Assembly: GCF_910596095.1 (NCBI RefSeq)
Contig: NC_056536.1
Coordinates: forward strand, 33,698,590 to 33,762,589
Direction: 5' to 3'
Length of the DNA: 64,000 bases
Source: Thunnus maccoyii
Taxonomy: Eukaryota > Chordata > Actinopteri > Scombriformes > Scombridae
Notes under the pieces: generated by a model
The model's database searches: none
What the model saw: the letters and a program-made list of their open reading frames with translations, nothing else
Told to the model about the DNA's origin: nothing
Part shown: positions 35,201 to 45,898 of the stretch, piece by piece
How positions within the stretch are numbered: position 1 is the first letter of the stretch
Layout: each line of letters opens with the position of its first letter
Translations under genes and position numbers: made by a program

Positions 35201-37179
35201 TTAAACCTCTTCTTAAGAAGCCTACTCTTGATTCAGGCATTTTAGCCAATTATAGACCTATAGATTTAGAGCGCATCATAGCACAGAGACAGCACTGGTG
35301 AAAGTCACAAATGACCTCCTAACTGCATTGGACAAAGGATTTGTCTCCATACTTGTCCTGCTAGATCTTAGTGCCGCAATCGACACAACTGACCATCACA
35401 TCCTTTTGCAGAGACTGGAACATTTAATTGGCATTAAAGGAACTGCATTAAGCTGGTTTCAGTCCTATTTATCACACCGACTTCAGTTTGTACATGTTAA
35501 TGATGAATCCTCCATGAAGGCAAAAGTTAGACACGGAGTTCCACAAGGTTCTGTACTGGGACCAATACTATTCACCTTGTATATGCTTCCTTTAGGAAAT
35601 ACTCCATAAATTTTCATTGTTATGCAGATGATACCCAATTATATTTATCAATGAAGCCTGATGAAACCAATCAGTTAAATTAAGTCCAAGCATGCCTTAA
35701 GGACATAAAGACCTGGATGACCTCCAATTTGCTACTACTAAACTCAGATAAAACTGAAGTTATTGTGCTTGGCCCTAAACACCTTAGAAACACATTATCT
35801 AATGATATAGCTACTCTGGATGGCATTACCCTGGCCTCCAGCACCACCATAAGGAATCTGTGAGTTATCTTTGATAAGGATATGTCCTTTAACTCCCACA
35901 TAAATCAAATTTCAAAGACTGCCTTTTTTCACTTACGTAATATCGCAAAAATCAGGCACATCTTGTCCCAAAAAGATGCAGAAACACTAGTCCACACATT
36001 TGTTACTTCTAGGCTGGATTATTGCAATTCCTTACTATCAGGCTGCCCTAACAAGTCTCTAAAGACTCTCCAGCTGGTCCAAAATGCAGCTGCATGTGTA
36101 CTGACTAAAACTAGAGAGATCACATTTCTCCCATTTTAGCTTTGCTACATTGGCTTCCTGTAAAATCTAGTATAGAATTTAAAATCCTTCTCCTAACTTA
36201 CAAAGCCCTTAATGGTCAGGCACCATCATATCTTGAAGAGCTCATAGTACCGTATTATACCACTAGAACACTGCGCTCCCAGAATGCAGGCTTACTGGTG
36301 GTTCCTACAGTATTTAAAAGTAGAATGGGAGGCAGAGCCGTCAGCTATCAGGCTCCCCTCTTGTGGAACCATCTTCCAGATTCGGTCAGGGGTGCAGACA
36401 CCCTCTCTATGTTTAAGAGTAGGCTTAAAACTTTCCTTTTTGATAAAGCTTATAGTTAGGGCGGACCAGGCTCACCTTGGATCAGCCCTTAGTTATGTTG
36501 CTATAGGCCTAGACTGGTGGGGGACTTCCCATGATGCACTGAGCTCCTCTCTCCTCCTCCCCCTCTCCACCTGTATGCATTCATATAACATCAATGCATA
36601 TCACTAAGTTTGCTTCTTCCCTGGAGTTTTTTGTGCTTTCTCATCAAGCAGGAAACCCTGGGTTGCAGGCCAAGCCTTCGCAGTCCTGTTGGCATCCTTC
36701 CCTGGCTATTGCTACTGTTATTGCTGCTATTATTGTTATTGTTATGATTGTTGTTATTCTGTCTATTATTCTTCTCTGTCTGCAGTCTTTTATCCTGCAT
36801 GTGCTCACATTTAAAAAGTCAATACATGACAGAGAAATCAGAGTTCTCAAGGAGAAATCTACTTTTATGAAACCAGGTTTCTCTAATCCCTGACCCTGAT
36901 TACAGAAACCATGTTGTTTGTTGTGTGGATAAAAATACATTTATAATCCAAACAGATGTGTTCAGGTTTTAAATGTGTCGTTCAACATTGCTGTCATGAT
37001 CAATTAGTTTTCCTTAACATGAGTAGAGTGACTGTAATTGTGTTATTGTGGATCATCATAATGTCAGCCTTCTACAGATATCATCCAAATGTCACCAGAA
37101 CATTCAGACACTTATTCATGTCAACACTGATTCATAAAAATATTTTAAACACCTGCATTGATCTCTCTGTATCCCGCTG

Positions 37180-37247
<68 letters not shown>

Positions 37248-40200
37248 AAAGGATCGAGCCAAAAAAAATTACCTTCATTAAGTAAAATTGATTAAAACAG
37301 ATATTAGTTGTTATGATCCTCTGTATACAGATGTGACCCTCTACCAAAAATTATAAACATTAATTTACTTTAGGAACTAAGAGTGGACATTTTCTACAGT
37401 TTCTTTAGGAATCATCTTTTATAACTACAGACTAAACTTTGTACAGTAAAAACATTTAAGTGTCGGGAAAAAATCATGAATGTAAGTTATGTATATACAT
37501 AAATTAGGTTCAGTTGTTAAACATGAAGATCAACAATAGTAACAAACAGTCAGTGAACTGACCCCAGAGTCTCCAGTCTACAGTGTGGACTCTCCAGAAA
37601 ATCACACAGCAGCTTCACTCCTGAATCCCGCAGCTTGTTGTCACTCAAATCCAGCTCTCTCAGAAAGGAAGGGCCAGACGTCAGAGCTGAGGCCAGAGAA
37701 GCACAGCTGATCTCTGACAAACTACAGCGAATCAATCTGAATAAAGAGTAAATGATGTAGATAAAAATCCATTTATAATCCAATCAGATGTGTTCAGGTT
37801 TTAAATGTGTAGTTCAACATTACTATGTCCTAATCAATGAGCTTCTCCCTAAAATGAGTAGTGACTTTGTCCTTGTGTTATTGTGGATCATCGTAATGTC
37901 AGCCTTCCACAGACATCATCTAAATGTTACCACAACATTCAGACACGTATTCATGTCAACAGTGCTTCATTAAAAATACTTTATATACCTGTATTCTCTG
38001 TATACAGATGTGACTATTTATGTGTCATCTGATGTGTCATCTTTTATTACTACAGACTAAAATTTGTACGGAAAAAAATGATAATATGGAATAAAGAAAT
38101 TGAACTTCATGGATATAAGTTATGGATGTACATAAATTAGATTCAGCTGTTAAACATTAAGATCAACAATAGTAACAGACAGTCACTGAACTAACCTCAG
38201 AGTCTCCAGTCTACAGTGTGGACTCTCCAGTGCAGCAGACAGTAGCTTCACTCCTAAACCCTGTAGCTTGTTTTCAGTCATGTCCAGTTCTCTCAGATGG
38301 GAGGGGTTGGACTTCAGAGCTGAGGCCACAACTTCACAGTGAGTCTCTGAGAGTCCACAGCCAGAGAGTCTGTCAAGACACATATATTACAACATATGTT
38401 ACCATGAAAGAGGATACTTTATATTTACTTCATGCATTTGATTCCAAAACAGTTTGACATTCACTATTTTGATGAACATTTACTCTTCATATCAGTGGTT
38501 CAGCTAATCTTTTTTATTAAAGATTTTTTTTTACTGGGGCATTTTATTCCTAAATGGAATGCGACAGTTGAGAGATAAGAGGGAAAAAAGGAGAGAGAGA
38601 GAAAAAGGGAATGACATGCATCACCAGAATAAAACCGCAAACACTGCTATTATATGGCAGCACCCCCAGTTTAGCTAATCGTATCTCACTTGAATGAAAC
38701 AATAATTCCTATCACTCTCTCTCATGCCTGCAGATTTTTAATCTTTGTTTTGCTTTAATCTTGCAGATGAAGGGAAAGAAAATTGAGTTACATTGAGACT
38801 TCCATAATGTGCACAGTCTGTCTTTCTGATCTGATCCCATGTCTGTCTCCACAAAGTTGAGCATGAGGCCACCTTGATTAGAAAACCACTATTTTTAATT
38901 TTACTCCATGATATTTTTACTCAGTTCAACTCAGTAAACAATTACAGTTGAGAAAGTCGGGTTCACATCCCTAAGTGGGAATATCAAACACAAATTAAAC
39001 AAATGGCTTGACAATATTAGACCTGTACATAATAAATATTATATAATTAAATACCAGAGTAGCTATTTTAAATTGTGTGACTATTTCACGAACTGTTGTG
39101 AGACTGGGTCGGATGACTTCATGATGTTAAGTGGCAACATTCTTCTCTGAGAATCTGAAAAACTGATTCAGCACACAAACACAGTTAACAAACCAATAAG
39201 GTTGAATTATTCTTAACATGATGTAGTCAGAAAGATTTTATCAGGGTATTAGGGTATTAAATATATAACATTGACCTTTAATGTGTATAAGATCTATTTA
39301 AACTGTCTGAATTCTACCATTCTGCTCATATATACTCATCAAACCACTGTGCATTTCCTGCTACTAAACATCTAAGAGTTTCTTTCTGTGATGAACAGAA
39401 TATAAGAATACAAATTTGAATTCATGAGAAATAAAAGGTACCATTGCTCGGTTCAACACATTCAGGGGTTTTATCTCATATGACCAGTAGTTTATGGAAG
39501 CTAATGTTGGTAAATGTTAGCAAACTTAAGATATTGTTGTATAACTGACATTACTGAATCAGTTTGCTGACTTGCTGATCCCCTGTGCTCACTATGAAAT
39601 GGCTCAGAAACCATAATGAAAGTAATTCTCTCTGACTTCAGAAATCGCCTTTGGAAAATGACACATCTTATTTTAAACTCTTAATCATACAGTGGTAAAA
39701 ACAGTGTTTGTCTGATATTATTTTCAGAACCATACTCATGTAATCATAACTTAACTGCTGCAGCAACAAAACCTCAACCACAACTCTAAAGTCCATTATT
39801 TGTTTTACCAGGTTTGAATGACACCTCCATCACCCAAAGGAAGATAAATAGAAGAGAAAACTGTAAAATCCAATCATTACTAGAAATAAATACAATAACT
39901 GTGTTCATTAACTTAACAGCTATAAACACAACCAACTGAAAAATCAACATTATTTGCACTCACAACATTTGAAACAGCTCAAGTACTGAGACTGAATATA
40001 ACTGACATATTATTTTGGCTATACACAAGTAGAGCACTATTTTAACAATAATAAGAATTTTATATTATTTATATTTGAAGAACTAAACTACTAATCTACA
40101 CTGATTTATAATGCTAATCACATCAGGACTTACTGAGCCTTTCTGCAGTTCCTCACAGCTGGGATCAGCCTCCGTCGTCCCTCCTCAGATGTATTGTACT

Positions 40201-43200
40201 CTCTCAGGTGAAACTCATCCAGAACCTCCTCTGACATCTGCAGCATGTAGGCCAGAGCTGAGCAATGGATCTCAGAGAGTTTCCTCTTAGATCTGTTCTT
40301 TGACTTCAGGAACTCTTGGATCTCCTGATGTACTGAGCGGTCATTCATCTCAATCAGACAGTGGAAGATGTTGATGCTTCTGTCAGGAGAGATTCTGTGG
40401 GCATTCATCTCCTTCAGGTTGTTGATGGCTCTCTGGATGATTTCTGGACTGTTTTCTGTCCAACACAGCAGGCCTCCCAAGAGTTTCTGGTTGGCTTTCA
40501 GAGAGAGACCATGAAGGAAGCGAATAAACAGGTCCAGGTGGCCATTTTTACTCTTGAGAGATTTCTCCATGGCTCTCCTCAGGAAGTTATCCAGAGATGG
40601 GTCACAGCTATCATTGTTTCTGAAATACGAAATCCTCTTGAGGAAAGACTCTGATTTTGATTCCCTGTGTTTGTAGTCTTCTCTCAAGAAGTCCTTCAGT
40701 ACCTCTGTGTTGCTGTCGGTGTAACAGTGGTACATGTAGAATGCAGCCAGAAACTCCTGAACGCTCAGATGAACAAAGCAGTATACTGTTTTCTGGAAGA
40801 TCACACTGTGTCTTCTGAAGATCTCTGTACAAACTCCTGATAACATTGAGGCCTCTATGACATCGAGACCACACTGGTCCAGGTCTTCTTGGTAGAACAT
40901 GATGTTTCCTTTCTCCAGTTGTTCAAATGCCAGCTGCCCCAGCTTCAGAAGAACTTCCTTGTCAGCCTTCGTCAGCTCCTGTGGACTCGTCTCATGTCCC
41001 TCATCATACTTGTGCTTCTTCCTCTTTGTCTGAACCAGCAGGAAGTGTGAGTACATGTCAGTCAGGGTCTTGGGCAGCTCTCCTCTCTTGTCTGTAGTCA
41101 ACATGTGCTCCAGAACTTTAGCAGTGATCCAGCAGAACACGGGGATGTGACACATGATGTGGAGGCTCCTGGATGTCTTGATGTGTGAGATGATTCTGCT
41201 GGACAGTTCTTCATCACTGAATTTCCTCCTGAAGTACTCCTCCTTCTGGGCGTCAGTGAAGCCTCGTACTTCTGTTACCCTGTCAACACATGTCAGAGGG
41301 ATCTGATTGGCTGCTGCAGGTCGTGAAGTTATCCAGATGAGAGCCAAGGGAAGCAGATTCCCCTCAATGAGGTTTGTCAACAGCACATTGACTGATGACT
41401 TCTGTGTGACATCAGACACAACCTTCCTGTTCTTGAAATCCAGTGAAAGTCTGCTTTCATCCAGGCCATCAAAGATGAACATTACTTTACAGACAGCGAA
41501 CTTCTCTGCTGTGACCTTCTGTAATGTTGGATGGAAAACATGGATCAGCATGAGGAGACTGTACTGCTCATCTTTGATCAAATTCAGCTCCCTGAATGAA
41601 AGCAGAATCACCAGACTGATGTCTTGGTTTTTCGAGCCCTCTGCCCAGTCCAGAGTGAACTTCTGCACTGAGAAGGTTTTTCCAATGCCAGCGACACCGT
41701 TCGTCAGAACAACTCTGATGTGTTTCTGTTGCTCAGGTAAGACTTTAAAGATGTCGTGGCACTTGATTAGAGTGTCATGGAGGGTCTCCATCTTGGAAGC
41801 TTTTTCAAGCTGCCTCACCTCATGTTGGGTATTAATGTCTTCACTCTGTCCCTCTGTGATGTAGAGCTCAGTGTAGATCCTGTTGAGGAGGGTTTCACTT
41901 CCTGCTTCATCAGTTCCTTCAGTCACACATCCACATCTCCTCCTCAGACTAATCTTATGTTCATTTAAAACCTCCTGCAGATCACTATCTGCTGAAAGTG
42001 AGGAAAAAATAAATAAATAAAAAGAAAAATGTCTCACGTATCTTAATTTTCAGTACGATAGAGGACATAAATTCTTGTCCTGTTTTCAGAGATGATGACA
42101 TCAGCAGGTGGATCTTCAGTCTTACTTACAGTGCTGGTCTGATTGTCTGTCTGCAGTCCAGGTCTTGTTCTGGATCTTTCTCCACACTGGGGACAGGAGG
42201 AGTCTCGTGATGAAGCAGACTGGTCCCAGTATGAGGTGATACATTGTCTGCAGAACCAGTGTCCACAGTTGGTAGAGATTTTCCTTTCTCTGCATGCAGC
42301 TCTTTCCCTACATAAACAGTCCAGAAATGTAATCAAGTATTTAGACAGTTACACATTTTTTTGTTCTTCATGCTTTGGGCTTTAAGCACATTCAATTTGA
42401 AATAAAATAATGGATACTACAATTGCGAGGGTTCGTAAGTAATTAGACAGACAAAACAATGTGCCAGCAAAGGCAGAGAAGAAGACTGCAGGCTAGTAAA
42501 CATGGGTGTAAAGGTTGCAGGATTTAAAATACTAAGTTAAAAATTGGCTTTGCAAATGTTTCATGAGGAGGGAAATGGATTCAACACATTTGTTAGACCA
42601 CAATGATACGCACAATGCATTTTGTAAGTAAATAAATGTGAACATGGCTTTTGTTTGTTTTGAGAAACTCCACAGGGGCCCTTTAATCTACTATGAGCCA
42701 TTAAAAAAGGAAAAAAAAAAAAAAAATCTATAAAATGATAATAATAATTTCCAGTGCCATACCATAAACAAAGGCCGGTCACTCTTCATAGACACAGAGC
42801 TGGATATCAGAGACTCTGCTCCGTCCTCCTCTTCCTCCAGATCATTCATCTTCTGGAGTCTGAGAGGTAAACCAGTAACACTGGAGACACACACACATTC
42901 ACAGTATAATAAACCCAGTCCTGCCTCTCAACTTAGAAGCGTCTTATTAGTTTACATTACTTTAACTACAACAATGTGTGTTTTCTATCCATCACAAAGA
43001 TTGACTGGTTTAAGTCCAACAAACAGACTTTAGATAAAAATCTGTGTTGTTCTTAACTGTGACTTCTTTCTATTTTGACTGGGTCCACCCAAAAAGAAAA
43101 AACACTCGCAAGTGAGCAGGGGAAAGTTTTGTGTGCAGGAGAGCAATGATAGGAGTTGTGTGCTTGAGGATAACAGTCACGCACTCTTTCGTATTCTGCG

Positions 43201-44550
43201 TGTGCTCAAAACATAGTTTTCTCCTCACAGGCTAAACAGTGCTGTCAAAGCGCTCGCAATAATAATATGCGTGCATGGCTATTTAAGTTGCACGCAAGAC
43301 TCCTCTACATTGACGCGTTTGAATCTCATCTCACATCAGGTGCCACTTTATATTTAGATGACTAAACCTGCTGCAGAAGATCTTCAGAATCTCATTAATA
43401 TCTGATGTAAATGTTTGTAGTAGAGTGTAGGTTGTCAGTCAGTGGTGTTTGTTTTTAAATAACATTTCAAAATTGAATCATCTTCAGGTCAGTTTACAGT
43501 AGAAACAGTCTCTTACTTTGTGCCCGAGGGTCCAGGTTCATTACTGAAGTATGGAGGATCATTTTTAGACCGGTCACTCTTCATAGACACACAGCTGGAT
43601 ATCAGAGACTCTGCTCCGTCCTCCTCTTCCTCCAAATCATTCATCTTCTGGAGTCTGAGAGGTAAACCAGTAACACTTGGGACACACACACACACAGTAT
43701 AATAAAGCCAGTCCTGCCACTCAACTTAGTAGCTTCTTATTAGTTTACATTACTTTAGCTACAACCATGTGTGTTTTCCAGCCATCACCAAGATAAACTT
43801 TGACTCTGGTTTAAGTCCAACAAACAGACTTCAGATAAACATCTGTGTGGTTCTTAACTGTGATTTCTCTCTATTTTGACCGCACCACTGTGCCACATCA
43901 AGAAGTGAACCAGCCTCACTGCCAGGGATGCAAGAGGTTTGATTGCCAACAGATCACAGTGGAAGAGATTGGTCACCGCGGCTCTGACAGAGTACGGCAC
44001 ATGATGATGCAATATCTTTGCCTACACTGACATTTTACCAAAATAAATATAAAAATAAATACAGGACCTAAGTTAAAAAACAAATGACTAGTGTTTTATC
44101 AAATTAATTTCAACAATGGTAGAAACAAAGGACAGAGCTTAGACAAACACATTCAAGTACATTACTCTGTGTAAGATTTTGCATACATTCAAGTCAAGTC
44201 TGTTTTATTTATATAGCGCCAAATCACAACAGAAGTTATTTCAGAGCACTTTTCATATAGAACTTGTCTATGTGGTGTGTTCAGCTATGCAGGATGGCGG
44301 ACCTGCTCAACCAACTATATTTAGGGATACAATGGTGAGAGGGTCCACCCACTTACTGCCAAAAAGAAAAACCACTCGCAAGTGAGCAGGGGAAAGTTTT
44401 GCGAGCGAAATGACATTTCAACATTGAATCATCTTCAGGTTTACAGTAGAAACAGTCTCTTACTTTGTGTCTGAGGGTCCAGGTTCATTACTGAAGTATG
44501 GAGACTCTGCTCCGTCCTCCTCTTCCTCCAGATCATTCATCTTCTGGAGT
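29048..44550 (-). CDS. Teleost NLR (NLRC3/NLRP12-like): N-terminal exon copies, RING-like, FISNA-NACHT, six LRR exons
   Basis: A cytosolic NOD-like receptor of the large teleost-specific FISNA-NACHT family. Minus-strand order: N-terminal exon copies at 44464-44550, 43517-43654 and partial 42778-42859; RING-like exon 42126-42307; FISNA-NACHT exon 40134-41991; LRR exons 38196-38369, 37563-37736, 33561-33734, 30320-30493, 29662-29835 and 29048-29221; decayed B30.2 at 27690-28045. Phases agree throughout: 2 into RING, 1 into NACHT, 2 through every LRR exon. All listed exons except the B30.2 are open. The true 5' end, and which first-exon copy is used, are not visible; ATGAATGATTTG in the N-terminal exon is a possible start. 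With the B30.2 dead, the functional 3' end is unclear, so the gene may end after the last LRR or be in decay. Confidence 0.75.
29662..29835 (-). CDS. NLR LRR exon 5 (174 bp)
   Basis: Reads [20 protein letters not shown] ... [20 protein letters not shown] ... CSLETLR. Very similar to exon 6, including the flanking intron, so these two are a recent pair. Phase 2-2. Confidence 0.85.
30320..30493 (-). CDS. NLR LRR exon 4 (174 bp)
   Basis: Reads [20 protein letters not shown] ... [20 protein letters not shown] ... CRLKTLG. Intron sequence next to it resembles that of exon 3 (GTGTCACCACAACTTT), pointing to duplication as a unit. Phase 2-2. Confidence 0.85.
30976..31589. mobile_element. 614-bp foldback MITE with about 200-bp terminal inverted repeats
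   Basis: The left end TATGGGCAGAAATATGTGTC and right end GACACATATTTCTGCCCATA are inverted. Inverted similarity continues for about 200 bp (TAATTGCATTnnAAAACTGAAT and related motifs). The direct repeat TGTCAG lies immediately outside both ends (30970-30975, 31590-31595), a 6-bp target duplication. No coding frame. It lies in the NLR intron between LRR exons 3 and 4. Confidence 0.8.
31690..32070 (-). promoter_or_regulatory. Candidate CpG-containing internal promoter / first exon in NLR intron
   Basis: Unlike its AT-rich surroundings this segment has many CG dinucleotides. On the minus strand it runs CGCCAGCCGGCAGCTGTC then TACAG|GTATCAG, which looks like a splice donor. It could be a non-coding first exon feeding LRR exons 4-6, or simply part of a repeat. 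No TATA box is evident. Confidence 0.25.
32871..33448. mobile_element. PIF/Harbinger-like MITE with TTA target duplication
   Basis: The ends GGCTGCATTCACACCAAATC and GATTTGGTGTGAATGCAGCC are perfect inverted repeats that continue through AGGCGGTGCGGCG. TTA flanks both sides (32868-32870, 33449-33451). A 3-bp TWA duplication and G-rich ends are typical of PIF/Harbinger. GC-rich interior, no transposase. Confidence 0.75.
33561..33734 (-). CDS. NLR LRR exon 3 (174 bp)
   Basis: Reads [20 protein letters not shown] ... [20 protein letters not shown] ... CRLETLR. Intact acceptor and donor, phase 2-2. The LINE at 33850-36800 lies between this exon and LRR exon 2. Confidence 0.85.
33850..36800 (+). 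mobile_element. Inactivated non-LTR retrotransposon (L2/CR1-Jockey-type), antisense to the NLR
   Basis: Broken ORF2 pieces in order: endonuclease ([10 protein letters not shown] at about 33878, FCLTETWLC, then [12 protein letters not shown] near 34300 and [11 protein letters not shown]); reverse transcriptase ([49 protein letters not shown] near 35620); C-terminal part ([44 protein letters not shown] ending about 36457). Then a 3' UTR with GGAGTTTTTTGTGC. At least five frameshifts or stops (around 34245, 34567, 35300, 35609, 36139) make it dead. The clade is from memory of teleost LINEs, not certain. Exact 5' end and target duplication not resolved. Confidence 0.8.
37179..37244. repeat. (GT)n microsatellite in NLR intron
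   Basis: About 30 GT units between the duplicated intron segment and LRR exon 2. Confidence 0.95.
37563..37736 (-). CDS. NLR LRR exon 2 (174 bp)
   Basis: Reads [20 protein letters not shown] ... [20 protein letters not shown] ... CRLETLG. The flanking intron sequence (about 36950-37150 and 37785-37990) is duplicated together with LRR exons, showing unit-wise exon-plus-intron duplication. Confidence 0.85.
38196..38369 (-). CDS. NLR LRR exon 1 (174 bp)
   Basis: Reads [20 protein letters not shown] ... [20 protein letters not shown] ... CRLETLR, two ribonuclease-inhibitor-type LRR units. The most diverged of the six. Phase 2-2; follows directly from the NACHT exon. Confidence 0.85.
38510..40120. 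other. NLR intron between NACHT and first LRR exon
   Basis: 38510-38660 reads in reverse like a SINE 3' portion (GCATGTCATTCCCTTTTTCT, then an A-rich end). The remaining 1.4 kb is AT-rich with no recognisable element or exon. Confidence 0.4.
40134..41991 (-). CDS. NLR FISNA-NACHT exon (about 1.86 kb)
   Basis: One long open exon. FISNA region: [11 protein letters not shown] ... [14 protein letters not shown] ... [13 protein letters not shown]: Walker [11 protein letters not shown], then Walker [12 protein letters not shown] and the sensor-like WITSRPAA. The following helical region includes [13 protein letters not shown], the conserved winged-helix/NOD2-helical signature of NLRs. The end ([20 protein letters not shown]) enters the first LRR-like helix. 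The acceptor may be at 41991 or 41988 (CAGCAG); both keep phase 1. The donor CA|GTAAGT at 40133 leaves phase 2. No internal stop or frameshift is seen, so ATP binding is predicted to be intact. Confidence 0.9.
42126..42307 (-). CDS. NLR RING-like half-module exon (182 bp)
   Basis: Spliced reading: [20 protein letters not shown] then [14 protein letters not shown] and [13 protein letters not shown]. The pattern C-x-H-x2-C-x2-C-x15-C-x2-C matches the second two thirds of a C3HC4 RING, but only one cysteine precedes it, so the first CxxC pair is incomplete. I chose the inner donor (GTAAGA at 42125) over the outer GTAAGT because only it yields phase 1, which the next exon needs. Similar segments precede FISNA in other fish NLRs. 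Ubiquitin-ligase activity is doubtful without the full zinc site. Confidence 0.6.
42778..42859 (-). pseudogene. NLR N-terminal exon, copy 1 (3' truncated)
   Basis: Matches copy 2 from the acceptor through SVSMKSDR, then similarity stops at about 42778, beside a poly-A stretch. The usual [10 protein letters not shown] end and donor are missing. It may be skipped or use a cryptic donor. Confidence 0.55.
43517..43654 (-). CDS. NLR N-terminal exon, copy 2 (138 bp, complete)
   Basis: Reads [20 protein letters not shown] then [11 protein letters not shown] and NEPGPSGTK. The acidic run and [10 protein letters not shown] are the hallmark of the first exons of fish NLRC3-like proteins. Enters and leaves in phase 2, and its end (AA) joins G of the RING-like exon to make lysine. 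An in-frame ATG with A at -3 lies at 43644-43642. Confidence 0.65.
44190..44340. mobile_element. Retroposon tail inside the triplicated region
   Basis: TTCAAGTCAAGTCTGTTTTA then TTTATATAGCGCCAAATCAC ... GAGCACTTTTCATATAGA matches the TATATAGCGCCAAATCA-type tail common in teleost genomes. Non-coding. Confidence 0.45.
44464..44550 (-). CDS. NLR N-terminal exon, copy 3 (87 bp, internally shortened)
   Basis: Reads [17 protein letters not shown] then directly [13 protein letters not shown]. Compared with copy 2 it lacks 51 bp, exactly 17 codons, including the CVSMKSDRS motif, so the frame and the 2-2 phase are kept. Acceptor (CCTCTCAG) and donor (GTAAGT-like) are intact. Confidence 0.6.
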
Positions 44551-44894
44551 CTGAGAGGTAAACCAGAAACACTGGAGACACACACATACATAGTATAATA
44601 ACCCCAGTCCTTTCTCTCAACTTAGTAGCTTCTTATTAGTTTACATTACTTTAACTACAACCATGTGTGTTTTCTAGCCATCACAAAGATAAACTTTGAC
44701 TCTGGTTTAAATCCAACAAACAGACTTCAGATAAAAATCTGTGTTGTTCTTAACTGTGACTTCTCTCTATTTTGACCGTACTAGTGTGCCACGTTACATC
44801 GCTGTGAGGACGCAGAAACCAGCAAAAGAAAAAAGGAAATAATGTTTCAAAACGTCAACACTGTGATCTCATATTTTTCACAGTTTAATAAACT

Positions 44895-44962
44895 AAGCAA
44901 TTAATCCGAAAAATAATCAGCAGATTGATCAATAATGACAGTAATCATCATTTGCAGCCCTG
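44895..44962. mobile_element. End of a CTGCAACTAA-type hAT-like MITE
   Basis: AGCAATTAATCCGAAAAATA ... ATCATTTGCAGCCCTGA, inverted relative to 48066-48400. Terminal fragment only. Confidence 0.4.
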
Positions 44963-45102
44963 ATATTAACACTCACCCTGCCTCAGACTGGGACTGTTTT
45001 CCTCCTTCTGCTCTGTTGACTTTAAAATGGAGTCTGAATAGACTGAACTTTCACCGTTACGCCCTACCTGTTTGCTCACCCGCCGTCTTTACTGGAAGTC
45101 AT

Positions 45103-45119
45103 ATGTGTGTGTATGTGTG

Positions 45120-45154
<35 letters not shown>

Positions 45155-45170
45155 ATGCATGCTTGTGTGT
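45103..45170. repeat. (GT)n microsatellite
   Basis: Interrupted GT run with a GCATGCATGC segment. Confidence 0.9.
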
Positions 45171-45898
45171 GAGAAAAGATAAATGTTCTTTTAGTCACTC
45201 AGCTTAACGTGTGAGCAGAGATTTCTGAAAAGTTTTCTGACTGTTCGCTGGCTGTTAGGTACAAACACAGACACAAGGTTTTCCAGTAAACGTGTTCTTG
45301 TGTCAACAGATGAAGTCAAACAGATAAATCTGTGCCTACAGTCCACAGGAAGAGTAAAGTAGACCCTCAGTTTAGGTTTATATTCTGACACCAGTTTACA
45401 TTATTTACAATTCATGTCAGAGAAATCCTCTTTTGTCCTCGGATGCCGTTGTTATCGAGATGAAGCCAGATGTGCGAATCAGAGTGTAAAGAATTCATTG
45501 CTGAATAAAGACCATGTCACCATGGTTACTGACTTCACTCAAAGTGACCCACAAAGTAAAAGTTAACTGATTTTATCTTTAGATTGTAAAATCAGTTTTC
45601 TCAACATTGTAATCTTTAGCTTCTCTGTTAGCGGCACACGTGACTGAATTTTAAGCCGTGTGATTGGCTGTTTCATGCTGAAATGCACCTTGGGAGTCAT
45701 AGTTAACTTCTATCCCAAAATCTTTCTGTCCACAGCCTTGTAGCTTCAACTTTTTACTAAAGAACCAGATGTTTTCTAACACAGTTGTTCATCTTTTGTT
45801 CTGATGATTCAACAAGAAGAGTTTCATGTTGATCTGAACTGTAGAAGAGAGACCTGAGAGTCACTAACACTGTTTATGAGAGAAATGAACAGGGTTTT

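Larger units (their letters stand above)
36940..37990. repeat. Duplicated intron segment around LRR exon 2
   Basis: 36940-37150 and 37775-37990 share ATAATCCAAnCAGATGTGTT, TTCAGGTTTTAAATGTGT, TGTTATTGTGGATCATC and GTCAACAnTG..TTCAT in the same orientation. With the LRR exons they mark repeated exon-plus-intron units. Confidence 0.75.
42778..44800. repeat. Tandem triplication carrying the NLR N-terminal exon
   Basis: Three units share the exon and about 200 bp of adjoining intron (TTATTAGTTTACATTACTTT, CAACAAACAGACTT, TCTTAACTGTGA): 42778-43080, 43440-43880 and 44410-44780. Units 1 and 2 also share ACTCGCAAGTGAGCAGGGG (43107 and 44374) at their far ends. Unit 2 has extra inserted sequence, including the retroposon fragment at 44190. 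Confidence 0.8.

Noticed and set aside
41307..41864. 185-codon open frame on the + strand
   Set aside because: It is the antisense shadow of the FISNA-NACHT exon, which has clear family motifs on the minus strand.
43845..44030. Cysteine-containing open frame ([10 protein letters not shown]) on the + strand
   Set aside because: Short, in an intronic insertion of the triplicated NLR region; no recognised zinc-finger pattern or exon signals.
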